Positions 15,069 to 25,100 of a DNA stretch of 64,000 nucleotides are shown one piece after another. A model generated the notes under the pieces. It was not told the origin of the DNA and searched no databases. It saw only the letters and a program-made list of their open reading frames with translations. The translations under genes and the position numbers were made by a program. Origin of the DNA: Candidatus Rokuibacteriota bacterium (GTDB lineage: Bacteria; Methylomirabilota; Methylomirabilia; Rokubacteriales; CSP1-6). Location: the NCBI GenBank assembly GCA_016193045.1, contig JACPSW010000012.1, positions 1 to 64,000 on the forward strand. The letters are read 5' to 3'. Every line of letters starts with the position of its first letter. The first letter of the stretch is position 1.

Positions 15069-16316
15069 GTGAGTCGCGCGCGCGCGGCGCGCGGGCCGTG
15101 GAGCGTGGCGATCGCCGCGCTCACCATGGCCGTCCAGAACGGGATCGTCATGGCCTTCGCGGTGCTCTACCTGCCGCTCATCCAGGACTTCCGAGCCTCG
15201 CGCGCCGAGGTGGCGACTGTCCAATCCGCGGTGCTGCTTCTCGGAGGGTTCGGCGGGCCGGCGATCGGCTACGCCCTCGACCGGTTGGGGCCGCGCCGCC
15301 TGTTCCAGGGCGGGGCGCTCCTGGCGGCCCTGGGGCTCCTCCTGGCGAGCCGGGCCGGCAGCCTGCCGGTCCTGCTGCTGACCTACGGGATCCTCGCCGG
15401 CCTCGGCCTCTCGGCGCTCGGGAGCCAGCCCAACATGGTCGTGGCGGCGCTCTGGTATCCGGGGGCGCGCGGCAAGGCGATCGCCGTGGCGGACCTGGGG
15501 ACCGGCTTCGGCGCCTTTGTCTGCATCCCGCTCGCCCAGGCGGTTGTGGGGCCTTACGGCTGGCGCACCACTCTGGCCCTCTGGGCGGTTCTCCTCGTGG
15601 CCATCCTGATCCCCGCCAACGCCTTCCAGCGGGTGCCGCTTCCCGGCAATCCGCGAACCTCTGGAAGCAATCAGACGCGAGCGACGGGCGGGCGAAAGCC
15701 CGGGTACCCGTCGCTTGACAAAGACTGGACGCCCCGGAGCGCCGTGTGGACGCCGGCCTTCTGGTGGCTGGTGGCGGTGCGGTTTTTCTCTGCAATGGCT
15801 TTCCCGCTCATGAACGTTCACATGCTGGCCTTTGCCGTGGGCGCCGGGGTGTCCCCCCCCGCCGCGGCCACCGCCCTCGGCACCGTGAGCCTGGTGAGCC
15901 TGGCGGGGCGGCTCCTGACCGGGTGGCTCGCCGACCGGCTCGGGCGGGCGCCGACGCTCACGCTCACGTACGCCAGCGCCACTGTGGGGATCGGGAACCT
16001 GGGGCTCCTGGCGTGGACCGGCTGGCCGGGCTGGCTCGCCGGCTACGTCCTCTTTTACGGCCTGGCGCAGGGGTCGAGCGGGATCGTCACGGCGGCGCGA
16101 GCGGCGGATATCTTCGCGGGGGCGAGCTTCGGCACGATCTATGGCTGGATCGTGCTGGCCACCGGGCCCGGCGAGGCGATCGGGGCCTGGGCCGGGGGAG
16201 CGATCTTCGACCTGACGGGGAGCTACCTCTGGGCCTTTGGCTTCGTGGTGGTGGCGCTCCTGGGGGGGATCGCCGCGATCTGGCGGGTCGGTCCACCCGG
16301 GCGGAGATCCACGTAG
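15069..16316 (+). CDS. MFS transporter, monocarboxylate/oxalate-formate antiporter type
   Basis: A 415-residue, 12-segment major facilitator starting at GTG 15069, one base after the gcdB stop. The A-loop motif between TM2 and TM3 appears as GYALDRLGPRRLFQGG, and its counterpart in the second half as GWLADRLGRAPTL. TM4-5 (LGLSALGSQPNMVVAALWYPGARGKAIAVADLG) resembles the OFA/monocarboxylate branch. The link to the decarboxylase genes suggests an organic acid substrate, which is inference. The central cytoplasmic loop (about residues 200-218) is encoded by a palindromic sequence described separately. The last 94 nt overlap the oppositely directed VOC gene. Confidence 0.8.
   Translation: MSRARAARGPWSVAIAALTMAVQNGIVMAFAVLYLPLIQDFRASRAEVATVQSAVLLLGGFGGPAIGYALDRLGPRRLFQGGALLAALGLLLASRAGSLPVLLLTYGILAGLGLSALGSQPNMVVAALWYPGARGKAIAVADLGTGFGAFVCIPLAQAVVGPYGWRTTLALWAVLLVAILIPANAFQRVPLPGNPRTSGSNQTRATGGRKPGYPSLDKDWTPRSAVWTPAFWWLVAVRFFSAMAFPLMNVHMLAFAVGAGVSPPAAATALGTVSLVSLAGRLLTGWLADRLGRAPTLTLTYASATVGIGNLGLLAWTGWPGWLAGYVLFYGLAQGSSGIVTAARAADIFAGASFGTIYGWIVLATGPGEAIGAWAGGAIFDLTGSYLWAFGFVVVALLGGIAAIWRVGPPGRRST
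15680..15715. repeat. Palindromic hairpin embedded in-frame in the MFS gene
   Basis: AGCGACGGG (15680-15688) and CCCGTCGCT (15707-15715) pair perfectly; inside them CGGGC-GAAA-GCCCG forms a second stem closed by a GNRA-type tetraloop, leaving GGTA as a bulge. It encodes part of the loop between TM6 and TM7, where insertions are tolerated. Confidence 0.6.
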
Positions 16317-16696
16317 AGCTCGATCTCGTGGCCGTCGGGGTCGTGGATCGAGAAGGACGCGCTCGCGCCGGCGTTCATCTCGCCGAACGGGCCGAGGCCG
16401 TGGGCCTCCACCCAGCGGCGAGCCGCGTCGAGCGCCTCGCGCGTGGTGCCCACCTGGAAGGCGATGTGGTAGAGACCCGGCGCGCCCCTCGGGCGTTCGG
16501 GCCCGTCGGCCCTCGCCAGCTCGAGCGAGAGGTCATGGTGATGCGGGCCGGCCGAGAAGAACGCGATCCTGCCGGCCTTGCCTCTTCCCACGTCCTTCAA
16601 CCCGAGAACGTCCCGGTAAAAGCGAACGGACGCTTCCAGGTCCTTGACGAAGAGCGAGACGTGGCCCAGTGCCTCGACCTTCAGCGGGACGCTCAT
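16223..16696 (-). CDS. VOC (glyoxalase/bleomycin-resistance/dioxygenase) superfamily protein
   Basis: A 157-residue single-module VOC protein starting MSVPLKVEALGHVSLFVKDLEASVRFYRDVLG. The paired beta-alpha-beta motifs end with a metal-site strand DPDGHEIELYVDL (about residues 119-131), and His12 (GHVSLFV) and Glu in EIELY are plausible metal ligands. Such proteins act as dioxygenases, isomerases, lyases or drug-binding proteins. The frame runs 94 nt into the 3' end of the opposing MFS gene; the extra C-terminal residues beyond the VOC domain are Arg/Pro-rich. Its 5' end lies 27 nt from the divergent Fsr-like gene, so both share a very short promoter region. Confidence 0.85.
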   Translation of the reverse strand: MSVPLKVEALGHVSLFVKDLEASVRFYRDVLGLKDVGRGKAGRIAFFSAGPHHHDLSLELARADGPERPRGAPGLYHIAFQVGTTREALDAARRWVEAHGLGPFGEMNAGASASFSIHDPDGHEIELYVDLRPGGPTRQIAAIPPRSATTTKPKAQR

Positions 16697-16723
16697 GGCG
16701 GAGTTAGTGTAGCATAGAGGCTC

Positions 16724-17941
16724 ATGACCCCGGACCGGACCGCCTCCGCAGTCCCCCTGTCCGCTCCCGTCGCCGCGGCCCCGGCGGGGCGCGTCAAGCC
16801 CGATATGCGGCTGCTGGGCCTCCTGGCCCTGGGGCACTTCGTTGTCGACACCAACCAGGGGTCGCTGCCCGCGCTGTTGCCGTTTCTCCGGACGGCGCTC
16901 GACCTCTCCTACGCGGCCACGGGCGCCATCGTCCTCATGGCCAACGTGACGTCGTCCCTCACCCAGCCCCTCTTCGGCTATCTCGCCGACCAGACCGCCC
17001 GGCGCTGGCTGTTGCCGCTCTCCGTCTTCCTCTCGTCGCTCGGGTTCGCGCTGACGGGGCTCGCCCCGTCCTACGGGGTCGTGCTGCTCCTCGTGCTCGT
17101 GTCGGGCTTCGGGATCGCCGCGTACCACCCTGAGGGGTATCGCACCGCGACTCGAGTCGCCGGCGATCGAAAGGCGACGGGATTGTCGATCTTCTCCACG
17201 GGCGGCAATATCGGGATCTCCGTCGGTCCCCCTTTCATCACGGCGCTCGTCACGGGGTTCGGGCTCTGGGGGAGCTTGGGGCTCCTCCTCCCGGGCATCC
17301 TGGTGGCGGCGCTGCTGACGGCCGTCCTCCCCCGCCTCTCCCTGCCGCCGGCGCCCCGCCCCCAGGAGGCCGCCCTGCCGGCGGCCAGGACGATGGCCGG
17401 GGCCATGACCCTGCTGATCCTCGTGGTGACGGTCCGCTCCTGGACCCAGCTCGGCCTGACGACGTTCGTCCCGTTCTACTATCTGGACGTGCTGGGGGGC
17501 GACCCGCGGATGATCGGGACGCTGCTCTTCGTCTTCCTGGGCGCCGGGGCCCTGGGCACCCTGGTCGCCGGGCCCATCGCCGACCGGGTGGGCATGCGCC
17601 GCTACGTCGTCAGCGTCTTTCTCCTCGCGACGCCCATCGGCATCGGCTTCCTCCTGGTTCGGGGGGTGTTGAGCTTCATTCTCCTGGGGGCGCTGGGCTT
17701 CGTCCTGGTGTCCACCTTCACGGTGTCGGTCGTGCTGGGGCAGGCCTACATGCCGCGCAACCCCGGCATGGCGTCGGGGCTCATCGTGGGCTTCGCCATC
17801 GGCGCCGGCGGCGTGGGGGCCACGGTGCTCGGTTGGGTGGCGGACCACCTGGGGCTGATGAGCGCGCTCTGGATTTCGGCGCTGATGCCGCTGGCCGGGT
17901 TCTTCGTGGCGCTGTTTCTCCCGGAGCCCCGCCGCGCGTGA
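16724..17941 (+). CDS. MFS transporter of the fosmidomycin-resistance (Fsr) family
   Basis: A 405-residue, 12-segment MFS protein with Fsr-type signatures: HFVVDTNQGSLPALLPFL at the end of TM1 (about 38-55), the loop LFGYLADQTARRWLLP, and GFGIAAYHPEGYRTA in TM4-5 (about 130-144), where Fsr proteins have the HPE motif. Fsr of E. coli exports fosmidomycin; the natural substrate of most relatives is unknown. A TAGCAT -10-like box at 16710-16715 lies so close to the ATG that the message would be nearly leaderless. Confidence 0.85.
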   Translation: MTPDRTASAVPLSAPVAAAPAGRVKPDMRLLGLLALGHFVVDTNQGSLPALLPFLRTALDLSYAATGAIVLMANVTSSLTQPLFGYLADQTARRWLLPLSVFLSSLGFALTGLAPSYGVVLLLVLVSGFGIAAYHPEGYRTATRVAGDRKATGLSIFSTGGNIGISVGPPFITALVTGFGLWGSLGLLLPGILVAALLTAVLPRLSLPPAPRPQEAALPAARTMAGAMTLLILVVTVRSWTQLGLTTFVPFYYLDVLGGDPRMIGTLLFVFLGAGALGTLVAGPIADRVGMRRYVVSVFLLATPIGIGFLLVRGVLSFILLGALGFVLVSTFTVSVVLGQAYMPRNPGMASGLIVGFAIGAGGVGATVLGWVADHLGLMSALWISALMPLAGFFVALFLPEPRRA

Positions 17942-17996
17942 TCGGCGACTTCCCTCCGCGGGGCGCCCTGTGTTATAACTTGCGTCGGATCGCCCG

Positions 17997-18794
17997 ATGA
18001 GCGTCCTCGAAGCTTTCCAGGACGGCGAGCAGGTCCTCCTCATCGATCAGCGGGGGAAGCGCCACCTCCTCACCCTCAGAAAAGGCGAGGCCTTCCACTC
18101 GGACCGCGGCTGGATCCCCCACGACGCCATCATCGGCCACCCGGACGGGAGCTGGGTGCGGTCGTCCCTCGGCCTGCGGCACCTGGCCCTCCGTCCCACG
18201 CTGGCCGAGTACGTGCTCGAGATGCCCCGCGGCGCCCAGGTGATCTACCCGAAGGACCTGGCGATGATCCTGTTCTGGGCGGATGTCTATCCGGGGTGTC
18301 GCGTGCTGGAGGCGGGGACCGGGTCGGGCGCCCTGACGCTGGCGCTGCTCCGGGCGGTCGGGCCCGAGGGCAAGGTCATCACCTACGAGCAGCGCGAGGA
18401 GTTCGCCCGCCGGGCGTTGGCCAACATCCACGCGCGGATGGGGGAGGTCACGAACCTGGCGGTGCGGTTCGGGCCCGTGGAGGAGGGGCTGGCGGACGAG
18501 GAGCGGGTGGACCGGGTGATCCTGGACTTGCCGGAGCCCTGGCGGCTCGTCGAGCCCGTGCTCCGGCCCCTCCGCCCCGGGGGCATCTTCCTCTGTTACG
18601 TGCCGACCATCATCCAGTCCCAGCAGGTGGCCGAGGCCCTCCAGCGGCACCCGGCCTACGGGCTCGTGGAGACCTTCGAGACGCTCGTCCGCCCGTGGAA
18701 CATCGAGGGGCCCTCGGTCCGCCCCTTCCACCGGATGGTGGCGCATACCGGGTTCATCACCCTGGCCCGGCGCGTCGTGCCCGAGGATGCTTGA
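17997..18794 (+). CDS. trmI: tRNA (adenine-N1)-methyltransferase TrmI
   Basis: This SAM-dependent enzyme methylates A58 (and A57 in some lineages) in the tRNA T-loop. The N-terminal barrel precedes the motif YPKDLAMILFWADVYPGCRVLEAGTGSG, split as the entry to the class I fold (motif I EAGTGSGA near residues 103-110), and the TrmI-specific DLPEPWRLVEPVL occurs near 177-189. Length (265) fits. A TATAAC -10 box at 17974-17979 lies 17 nt before the ATG. The gene ends by overlapping the next permease by 8 nt. Confidence 0.9.
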   Translation: MSVLEAFQDGEQVLLIDQRGKRHLLTLRKGEAFHSDRGWIPHDAIIGHPDGSWVRSSLGLRHLALRPTLAEYVLEMPRGAQVIYPKDLAMILFWADVYPGCRVLEAGTGSGALTLALLRAVGPEGKVITYEQREEFARRALANIHARMGEVTNLAVRFGPVEEGLADEERVDRVILDLPEPWRLVEPVLRPLRPGGIFLCYVPTIIQSQQVAEALQRHPAYGLVETFETLVRPWNIEGPSVRPFHRMVAHTGFITLARRVVPEDA

Positions 18795-20172
18795 TCGCTT
18801 CTTCGGCCTGAGCGAGCGCCGCACCACGGTCGGGGCCGAGCTGATGGGCGGCCTCACCACGTTCATGGTGATGGCCTACATCATCTTCGTCAACCCGGCC
18901 ATCCTCTCCTTCGCCGGGATCAAGGGGCTCGAGGGGCAGGGCCCGCCGTTCGCCCCCACGCTGGCCGCCACGTGTCTCGTGGCCGGGCTCACCACGATCG
19001 CCATGGGGGTGGTCGCCAACTACCCGCTGGCCGTCGCCTCCGGTATGGGGCTCAACGCCGTCGTGGCCTTCCAACTGGTGGCCGGCATGAAGCTTCCCTG
19101 GCAGGCCGCCATGGGCGTGGTCTTCCTCGAAGGCGTCGCGATCACCATCCTGGTGCTCAGCGGCTTCCGCGAGGCGATCATGAACGCGATCCCCCGGGCC
19201 CTGAAGCAGGCGATCAGCGTGGGGATCGGGCTCTTCATCCTCTTCATCGGTCTCGTGTCTGGGGGGTTCGTCAAACCGGGGCCGCCGGGCGTGCCCGTGA
19301 CGCTCGGCGACCTGACCACGGCGCCCGTCGTCGTCGCGGCGGTGGGGCTCTTCCTGACGCTCTGGCTCCAGGCCGCGCGCGTGCGGGGCGCGCTCCTGAT
19401 CGGGATCCTTCTCACGACGCTCGTCGCGATCGCGGTCAATGCCGCCGCCGGGGGGACGGCCTTCCCGACGCCGGGGCAGGCGGCGATTCCCCCCAACGTC
19501 TGGGCCCTTCCCGATCTCTCCTCGGTCGGCGCCGGGCTCAACGTCGAGGTGTTCTGGCGCGTGGGCGTGGTGGCCGCGGCGGTCACCATCTTCTCCATCA
19601 TGCTCTCCGACTTCTTCGACACGATGGGGACGGTGATCGGGATCGGCGGGGAGGCGGGGTGGCTCGACCGCGACGGGAAGCTCCCGCGGCTCAACCGCGT
19701 GCTGCTCGTGGACTCCCTCGCCGCCGCCGCCGGGGGCCTCGCCGGCGCCTCGTCGGCGACGACGTACATCGAGTCCGCCGCCGGCGTGTCGGAAGGCGCC
19801 AAGACCGGCCTGGCCTCGGTGATGACCGGCTTGTGTTTCCTGCTGGCGCTCTTCTTCGCCCCCGTGGCGGGGGTGGTGCCACCCCAGGCGACGGCCGCGG
19901 CGCTCATCGTCGTGGGCTACCTCATGTGCAAGATCGTCCGCGAGATCCCGTTCGGGGATCTGGAAGAGGGCTTCCCCGCCCTCCTCACGCTGACCGTGAT
20001 GCCGTTCACCTACTCCATCACCAACGGCATCGGCGCGGGGTTCGTCGCCTACTGCTTCGTGAAGCTGGCGCGCGGCAAGGGCCTCGAGGTGCACCCGATG
20101 ATGTACGGCGCCACGCTGGCCTTCCTCGTGTACTTCGCCTTACCCTGGCTCCGCCCCCGCTTCGCCTTCTAG
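18787..20172 (+). CDS. NCS2 purine permease (AzgA/GhxP-like)
   Basis: A 461-residue inner-membrane protein with about 12-14 hydrophobic segments, beginning MLDRFFGLSERRTTVGAEL, a start very typical of the adenine/guanine/hypoxanthine permease family. Family motifs include TTFMVMAYIIFVNP (residues 20-33), NYPLAVASGMGLNAVVAF (near 78-95), and SDFFDTMGTVIGIGGEAG (about 277-294). It would import purine bases by proton symport. The ATG overlaps the trmI stop (ATGCTTGA), so purine salvage and tRNA modification genes are co-transcribed. Confidence 0.88.
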   Translation: MLDRFFGLSERRTTVGAELMGGLTTFMVMAYIIFVNPAILSFAGIKGLEGQGPPFAPTLAATCLVAGLTTIAMGVVANYPLAVASGMGLNAVVAFQLVAGMKLPWQAAMGVVFLEGVAITILVLSGFREAIMNAIPRALKQAISVGIGLFILFIGLVSGGFVKPGPPGVPVTLGDLTTAPVVVAAVGLFLTLWLQAARVRGALLIGILLTTLVAIAVNAAAGGTAFPTPGQAAIPPNVWALPDLSSVGAGLNVEVFWRVGVVAAAVTIFSIMLSDFFDTMGTVIGIGGEAGWLDRDGKLPRLNRVLLVDSLAAAAGGLAGASSATTYIESAAGVSEGAKTGLASVMTGLCFLLALFFAPVAGVVPPQATAAALIVVGYLMCKIVREIPFGDLEEGFPALLTLTVMPFTYSITNGIGAGFVAYCFVKLARGKGLEVHPMMYGATLAFLVYFALPWLRPRFAF

Positions 20173-20217
20173 CGTCGCCGCGCGTGTGGTAGGCTTGAAG
20201 GGTTCCGAGAGCCGCCG

Positions 20218-22116
20218 ATGATCCAGGCACTGAGACGGAACCTGAAAGCTCTTTCGATCACCCTGTGGGTGGTGATTGCCGCCTTCATCGGGACCTCCAT
20301 CTTTGTCTGGGGGAAGGGGAGCATCCCAGGCGGCGACGCCAACGCCGTGGCCACGGTCAATGGCGAGGAGATTCCCCTCGAGCGCTACCAGCGCCTCTAC
20401 CGCTCCTACCTCGAGTTCTACCGGCAGCTCTTGAAGGACCGCTTCACCACGGAGACCGCCGAGCGCCTCGGGATCTCCCAGCAGGTCGTGGATTTCCTGG
20501 TGGAAGAGGTGCTGGTCCTCCAGCGCGCCGAGGCGGAGGGGGTCCAGGTGGGCGACGACGAGCTCCGGGCCAAGATCCAGGCCATCCCCGCCTTCCAGGA
20601 GGACGGGAAGTTCTCGCGGGATCGCTACGTGGCCATCCTGAATCGCGCCCAGATCGACCCGGCCACCTTCGAGGCCGACCAGCGGCGGGAACTCGTCCGG
20701 AAGAAGCTGGAGGCCACCGTCAAGGAGGGGATCAAGGTTTCCGACGCGGAGATCCGCCAGGCGTACGAGTTCAGGCGGGAGAAGGTCCGGGCCGCCTGGG
20801 CCCAGGTCGAGATTTCCCCCCTCATGGCGGACGTCAAGGTGACCGACGCGGAGCTGGAGGACTTCCTGAAGAGCAACGCGCTCCGGTTCCAGGAGCCCGA
20901 GCGGCGTCGGCTCCAGTACGTGCTGGTGAGCCCCAAGGGCTTCATCAAGGCCGCCACCGACGCGGAGGTGGAGCGGTATTACAAGGAACACGCCGCCGAG
21001 TTCGAGAAGCCGCGGCGCGTGAAGGTGGCACACATCCTGGTCCGCGTGCCTCCGGTGGGGGGGAGCGAGGCCGAAGAGAAAGCCAAGGCCAAGGTCCAGG
21101 AGGTCCTCGAGCGGGTGCGGGCGGGGGAGGATTTCGCCAAGCTCGCGAAGGACGTGTCCGAAGACCCGGCGTCGGCCGGTTCGGGCGGCGACCTCGGCTA
21201 CGTCGCGCGCGGCGAAGTGGTGCCGGCCTTCGAGCAGGCGGCCTTCGCCCTGAAGAAGGGCGAGGTCTCGCGAGAGCCGGTGCGGACGCCGTTCGGCTAT
21301 CACGCCATCAAGGTCACGGACATCCAGGAGGGCGGGCGGCGGCCGCTGAAGGAGGTCGCCGGGGAGATCAAGGAAAGGCTCCAGGGCGAGCAGGGCGAGC
21401 GCGCCGCCCTGGCCCAGGCGGAGGGGGCCAAGGGCCCGCTCCAGGGCGCCAAGGATTTCCCCGCCGAGGCGCGGCAGCGCGGTCTCGAGCCGAAGACGGC
21501 GCTCCTGGCGCGCGGCGAACCCCTCGAAGGAATCGGCCGGGCCCAGGCGGTGGAAGAGGCCGTGTTCGCGGCGGCGCCGGGCGGCGTGCTGGGCCCCCTC
21601 AAGACCCCGGGGGGGTACGCGGTCCTCAAGGTGGTCGAGCAGCTGCCCGCCGCCGTCCCGCCGTTCGGCGAGATCAAGTGGAAGGTCGCGGACGCCGTCA
21701 AGCGGCAGAAGGCTGAGGCCCTCGCGCTCGGCCGGGCCCGGGCGCTCGCCACGGGGGCGGAGAAGGGGGAAGATCTCCTGGCCGCGGCGAGGAAGCAGGG
21801 GCTCCCCTCGGGCGACACCGGCTTCCTCTCACGCTCGGAGCCCGCCGCCGACCGGCGGGTGCCGGGCGAGGTCATGCGCGCGGCCCTGCAGCTGGCGGTG
21901 GGCCAGGTGGCCGAGCCCGTCACCCTCCCTCAAGGCATTTACGTGGTGAAGGCCCTGGAGCGCCGGGCTCCGGACCCGAGCGGGATCGAGAAGGAGCGCG
22001 AGGAGCTTCGCCAGCAGGTGCTGGAGCAGAAGCGCAACCAGGCGTGGGAGCAGTGGGTCAAGGGCCTGAGGGCGGGCGCCAAGATCCAGATCACCTCTCG
22101 GCTCGCGGCGCCGTGA
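20218..22116 (+). CDS. ppiD: Membrane-anchored peptidyl-prolyl isomerase, PpiD/SurA-like
   Basis: A 632-residue protein with one N-terminal transmembrane anchor (about residues 13-32) and the start MIQALRRNLKALSITLWVVIAAFIG typical of PpiD. SurA_N-like chaperone segments precede a parvulin domain (about residues 262-368, with VKVAHILVRV, GGDLGYVARGEVVPAFEQAAF and TPFGYHAIKV). A second, more divergent parvulin-like region follows (about 410-510), and the C-terminal part is helical. It would help fold exported proteins on the outer face of the inner membrane. ATG at 20218 is preceded by a GAAGGGTTCCGAG purine stretch. Confidence 0.87.
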   Translation: MIQALRRNLKALSITLWVVIAAFIGTSIFVWGKGSIPGGDANAVATVNGEEIPLERYQRLYRSYLEFYRQLLKDRFTTETAERLGISQQVVDFLVEEVLVLQRAEAEGVQVGDDELRAKIQAIPAFQEDGKFSRDRYVAILNRAQIDPATFEADQRRELVRKKLEATVKEGIKVSDAEIRQAYEFRREKVRAAWAQVEISPLMADVKVTDAELEDFLKSNALRFQEPERRRLQYVLVSPKGFIKAATDAEVERYYKEHAAEFEKPRRVKVAHILVRVPPVGGSEAEEKAKAKVQEVLERVRAGEDFAKLAKDVSEDPASAGSGGDLGYVARGEVVPAFEQAAFALKKGEVSREPVRTPFGYHAIKVTDIQEGGRRPLKEVAGEIKERLQGEQGERAALAQAEGAKGPLQGAKDFPAEARQRGLEPKTALLARGEPLEGIGRAQAVEEAVFAAAPGGVLGPLKTPGGYAVLKVVEQLPAAVPPFGEIKWKVADAVKRQKAEALALGRARALATGAEKGEDLLAAARKQGLPSGDTGFLSRSEPAADRRVPGEVMRAALQLAVGQVAEPVTLPQGIYVVKALERRAPDPSGIEKEREELRQQVLEQKRNQAWEQWVKGLRAGAKIQITSRLAAP

Positions 22117-22139
22117 GGCTGAAAAAGGCGGGGGAGGTT

Positions 22140-22163
22140 GCGCCGGCAAAGCAAAGCCGGCGC
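22140..22163. repeat. Palindrome between converging genes; partial copy of a dispersed repeat
   Basis: GCGCCGGC and GCCGGCGC pair perfectly over 8 bp around AAAGCAAA. On the minus strand it is almost the same as the left half of the element at 35658 (TTCGAGCGCCGGCTTT then GCCGGCGCAACC), differing by a 5-bp duplication. It may also terminate the ppiD and RND transcripts. Confidence 0.65.
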
Positions 22164-22185
22164 TCGAAGCGGTCCTTCCTTGGCG

Positions 22186-25100
22186 CTAGCTCGACGGGCG
22201 GCGGCCGTTGGCCACGCGGCCGGTGACCCAGCGCGCGGCGATCGCGTCCTTCCAGCGGGGGAAGCGGATCCGGGAGAAGATGCGCAGCCCGCGCAGGTCG
22301 TCGAACATCGAGTAGATCACCGGCGTCACCAGCAGCGTGACGAGCAGGCAGAGCGCCTGGCCGCCGACCACGACGGTGGCCAGCGAGGCGCGCGAGGCCG
22401 CGCCGTCCCCCCGCCCCAGGGCCACCGGCAGCATCCCCGCGATGATGGCGAGGGTCGTCATGAGGATGGGCCGCAGTCTGGCCCGGTCCGCCTGCAGCTG
22501 CGCCTCGAAGCGCTCCAGGCCCCGCTCGCGAAGCACATTGGTGTAGTCCACCTGGAGGATCGCGTTCTTCTTCACCACCCCCATCAGGAGGAAGAGGCCC
22601 ATGATCGAGTAGATGTTCAGGGTTTTCCCGACGATCAGGAGCGTCAGGAGACCGAAGGGGATCGAGAGGAACAGGGAGACCATGATCGTGACCGGATGGA
22701 TGAACGACTCGAACTGGGCGGCGAGGACGATGTAGATGAAGGCCAGCGAGAGAACGAAGGCGATGAGGAAGTTCTGCATGGCCTCCTGCCAGAGCTTGCC
22801 GCGCCCGAGCGTGACGATGCCGTACTCCTGGGGCATCTGGATCTCCCCCACGGCTGCGTACCCCTCCTGGAGGGCCGCGACCAGCGGCTTCTGATAGAGG
22901 TTGGAGATGATCGTGACGGAGCGCTCCTGGGCGTAGCGCTCGATCTGCCCCGGGCTCATCCCGGGGGCGAGGGAGGTGACGTTGGAGAGCTTGACGAGCT
23001 GGCCCCCGGCTCCCGGGGCGGTCAGGGTGGAGATGACCGAAGCGTCCTTCCGAAACGGCTCCCGGAGCCGGATGCGGACGTCGTACTGCTCGCCCGCCTC
23101 GCGGTAGAAGCCCGCCTTCTCGCCGCCGACCATGGTTCGGAGCGCCGAGGCGATGCTGTCCACCCGGACGCCGAGGTCTGAAGCCTTTTGCCGGTCGATC
23201 AGGACCTGAAGCTCGGGCTGGCGCTGGGTCTGGGCCGTGTCCACGTCCACGAAGCCGGGCTTGGCGGCGAGCGTCCGGATGACCTGGGCGGCATACCCGT
23301 CCAGCTTTGCAAGGTCGGGGCCGCGAAGGATCAGGTTGAACGGGGTCTGCCGGAAGCCCCCGCCGCCGATCAGGTTGATCTGCTGGGCGCTGATCCTGAG
23401 CCCGGGAAATACCGCCAAGCGAGTTCTGGCGTCCTGCTTGATCTCGTCCTGGGTGCGCTTGCGCTCGGAGAGGTGCGTGAGGCCGACGTACATCGAGACG
23501 TCCGTGACGTTGGACTGATACTGCCCCCGGACCCCGATCGTCGTGAAGAGCGTCCGCACCTCGGGAATCTTCCGGAGCTCTGCCTCCAGGGCCCGCGCGA
23601 TCTCGGTGGCGCGCTCGAGGGAAGAGCCGGGTGGGGCCTCGGCGAGGACCTCGAACTCGCTCATGTCGTCGTCCGCCACGAACTCCTTGGGGGTGGTGGC
23701 CAGGAAGTAGAAGCCGCTGACCAGGATCAGGAGGGAGCCCCCGAGCACCAGGAAGCGATGGCGGAGGCACCGCGCCAGCGCCACCTCGTACCACCGCTCC
23801 ACCGTCGCGTAGAGGACGGACTCCTTCGAGGTCCGGGCGGTCTCCTCCTCCCGGCGAGCCGACAAGATCCGGGCCGCCAGCATGGGGGTGAGGGTGAAGG
23901 CCACCACGAGCGAGACGATGATGGCGAAGGTGGCGGTGAGGCCGAAGGAGTTCCAGAACTTCCCCACGAGCCCGCCCATGAACGCGACGGGGAGAAAGAT
24001 CACGACGAGGGAGAGGGTCGTGGCCGTGACGGCGAGGGCGATCTCGCGGGTGCCGGTGATGGCGGCCTCGAAGGGCGATCGCCCCTCCTCCTCGGTGTGG
24101 CGGAAGATGTTCTCGAGCACGATGATGGCGTCGTCGATGACGATGCCCGTGGAGAGGCTGAGGCCGAGCATCGTCAGGTTGTTCAGCGTAAAGCCCGCGA
24201 TCCGCATGGCCGTGAAGGTGGCGATGATGGAGCAGGGGATGGCCAGCGCCGCCACGAAGGCGGGGCGCAGCCTGCGGACGGCCAGGAAGAAGATCATGGT
24301 CGCAAGGATGGCCAGGCCGGTGACCTGGAGGACAAGCTGGGGGTCGCCCTGGAGGAAGGCGGCGCCCACCGCCCCCACGATGGCGGTGATAGCGGCGGTC
24401 TCCCACCAGAGCAGGCGGCCGATGAAGACGGCGACGATGAGGCTCGCGAGGAGGCCGCCCAGCAGGAGGTGGTCCTGGACCTCGTGGAAGGAGCGCTTGA
24501 TGAAGCGGGAGAGATCGCGGACGACCTCGAACTGGATGTCCGGCGGCAGCCGCGTCTGGATCTCCGTGAGCTTCTTCTTGACGGCGTCCGCCACCGCCAC
24601 CGTGTTGGTGCCCGACTGCTTGCGGATGAGGAGGCTGACGGCGTTCTGGCCGTTGAGCCGGGAGAGCGTCCGGGCCTCCTCCTCTCCGTCTTCCACGGCG
24701 GCCACGTCCCGGATCCGGACGGGGCTCCCCTTGAAGTCGGCCACGATCAGGTCGTTGAAGGCCGCCGGTGACTCGATCCGGCCCAGGGTGCGAAGACCTT
24801 CTTCGCGGCCGCCCTCGGTGACGCGCCCTCCGGGGATCTCGACGTTCTGGCGGAGGAGGGCGTCCTTGACCTGCTGGACGGAGAGCCCGAAGGCCCCCAG
24901 CTTGTGGGGGTCCACCAGGACCTGGATCTCCCGCTTGCGGTCGCCCACGAGCGTGATGGCGCCCACGTCCTTGACGGTCTCCAGTTGGCGCTTGATCCGC
25001 TTGTCGGCGATCTCGGTGACCTCGCGGGCGGAGCGCTGGCCGGAGACCACCACCGCCATCACCGGGGCCGAGTCCGGGTCGAACTTCTCGATGACCGGCG

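Noticed and set aside
16697-18043. Very long N-terminal extension of the VOC protein on the minus strand
   Set aside because: The extension is charged low-complexity sequence opposite the Fsr transporter and TrmI genes; the VOC domain starts cleanly at ATG 16696.
22091-24406. 771-codon open frame within the RND pump gene on the same strand
   Set aside because: It is a +1 frame shadow of the clearly conserved AcrB-like reading frame.
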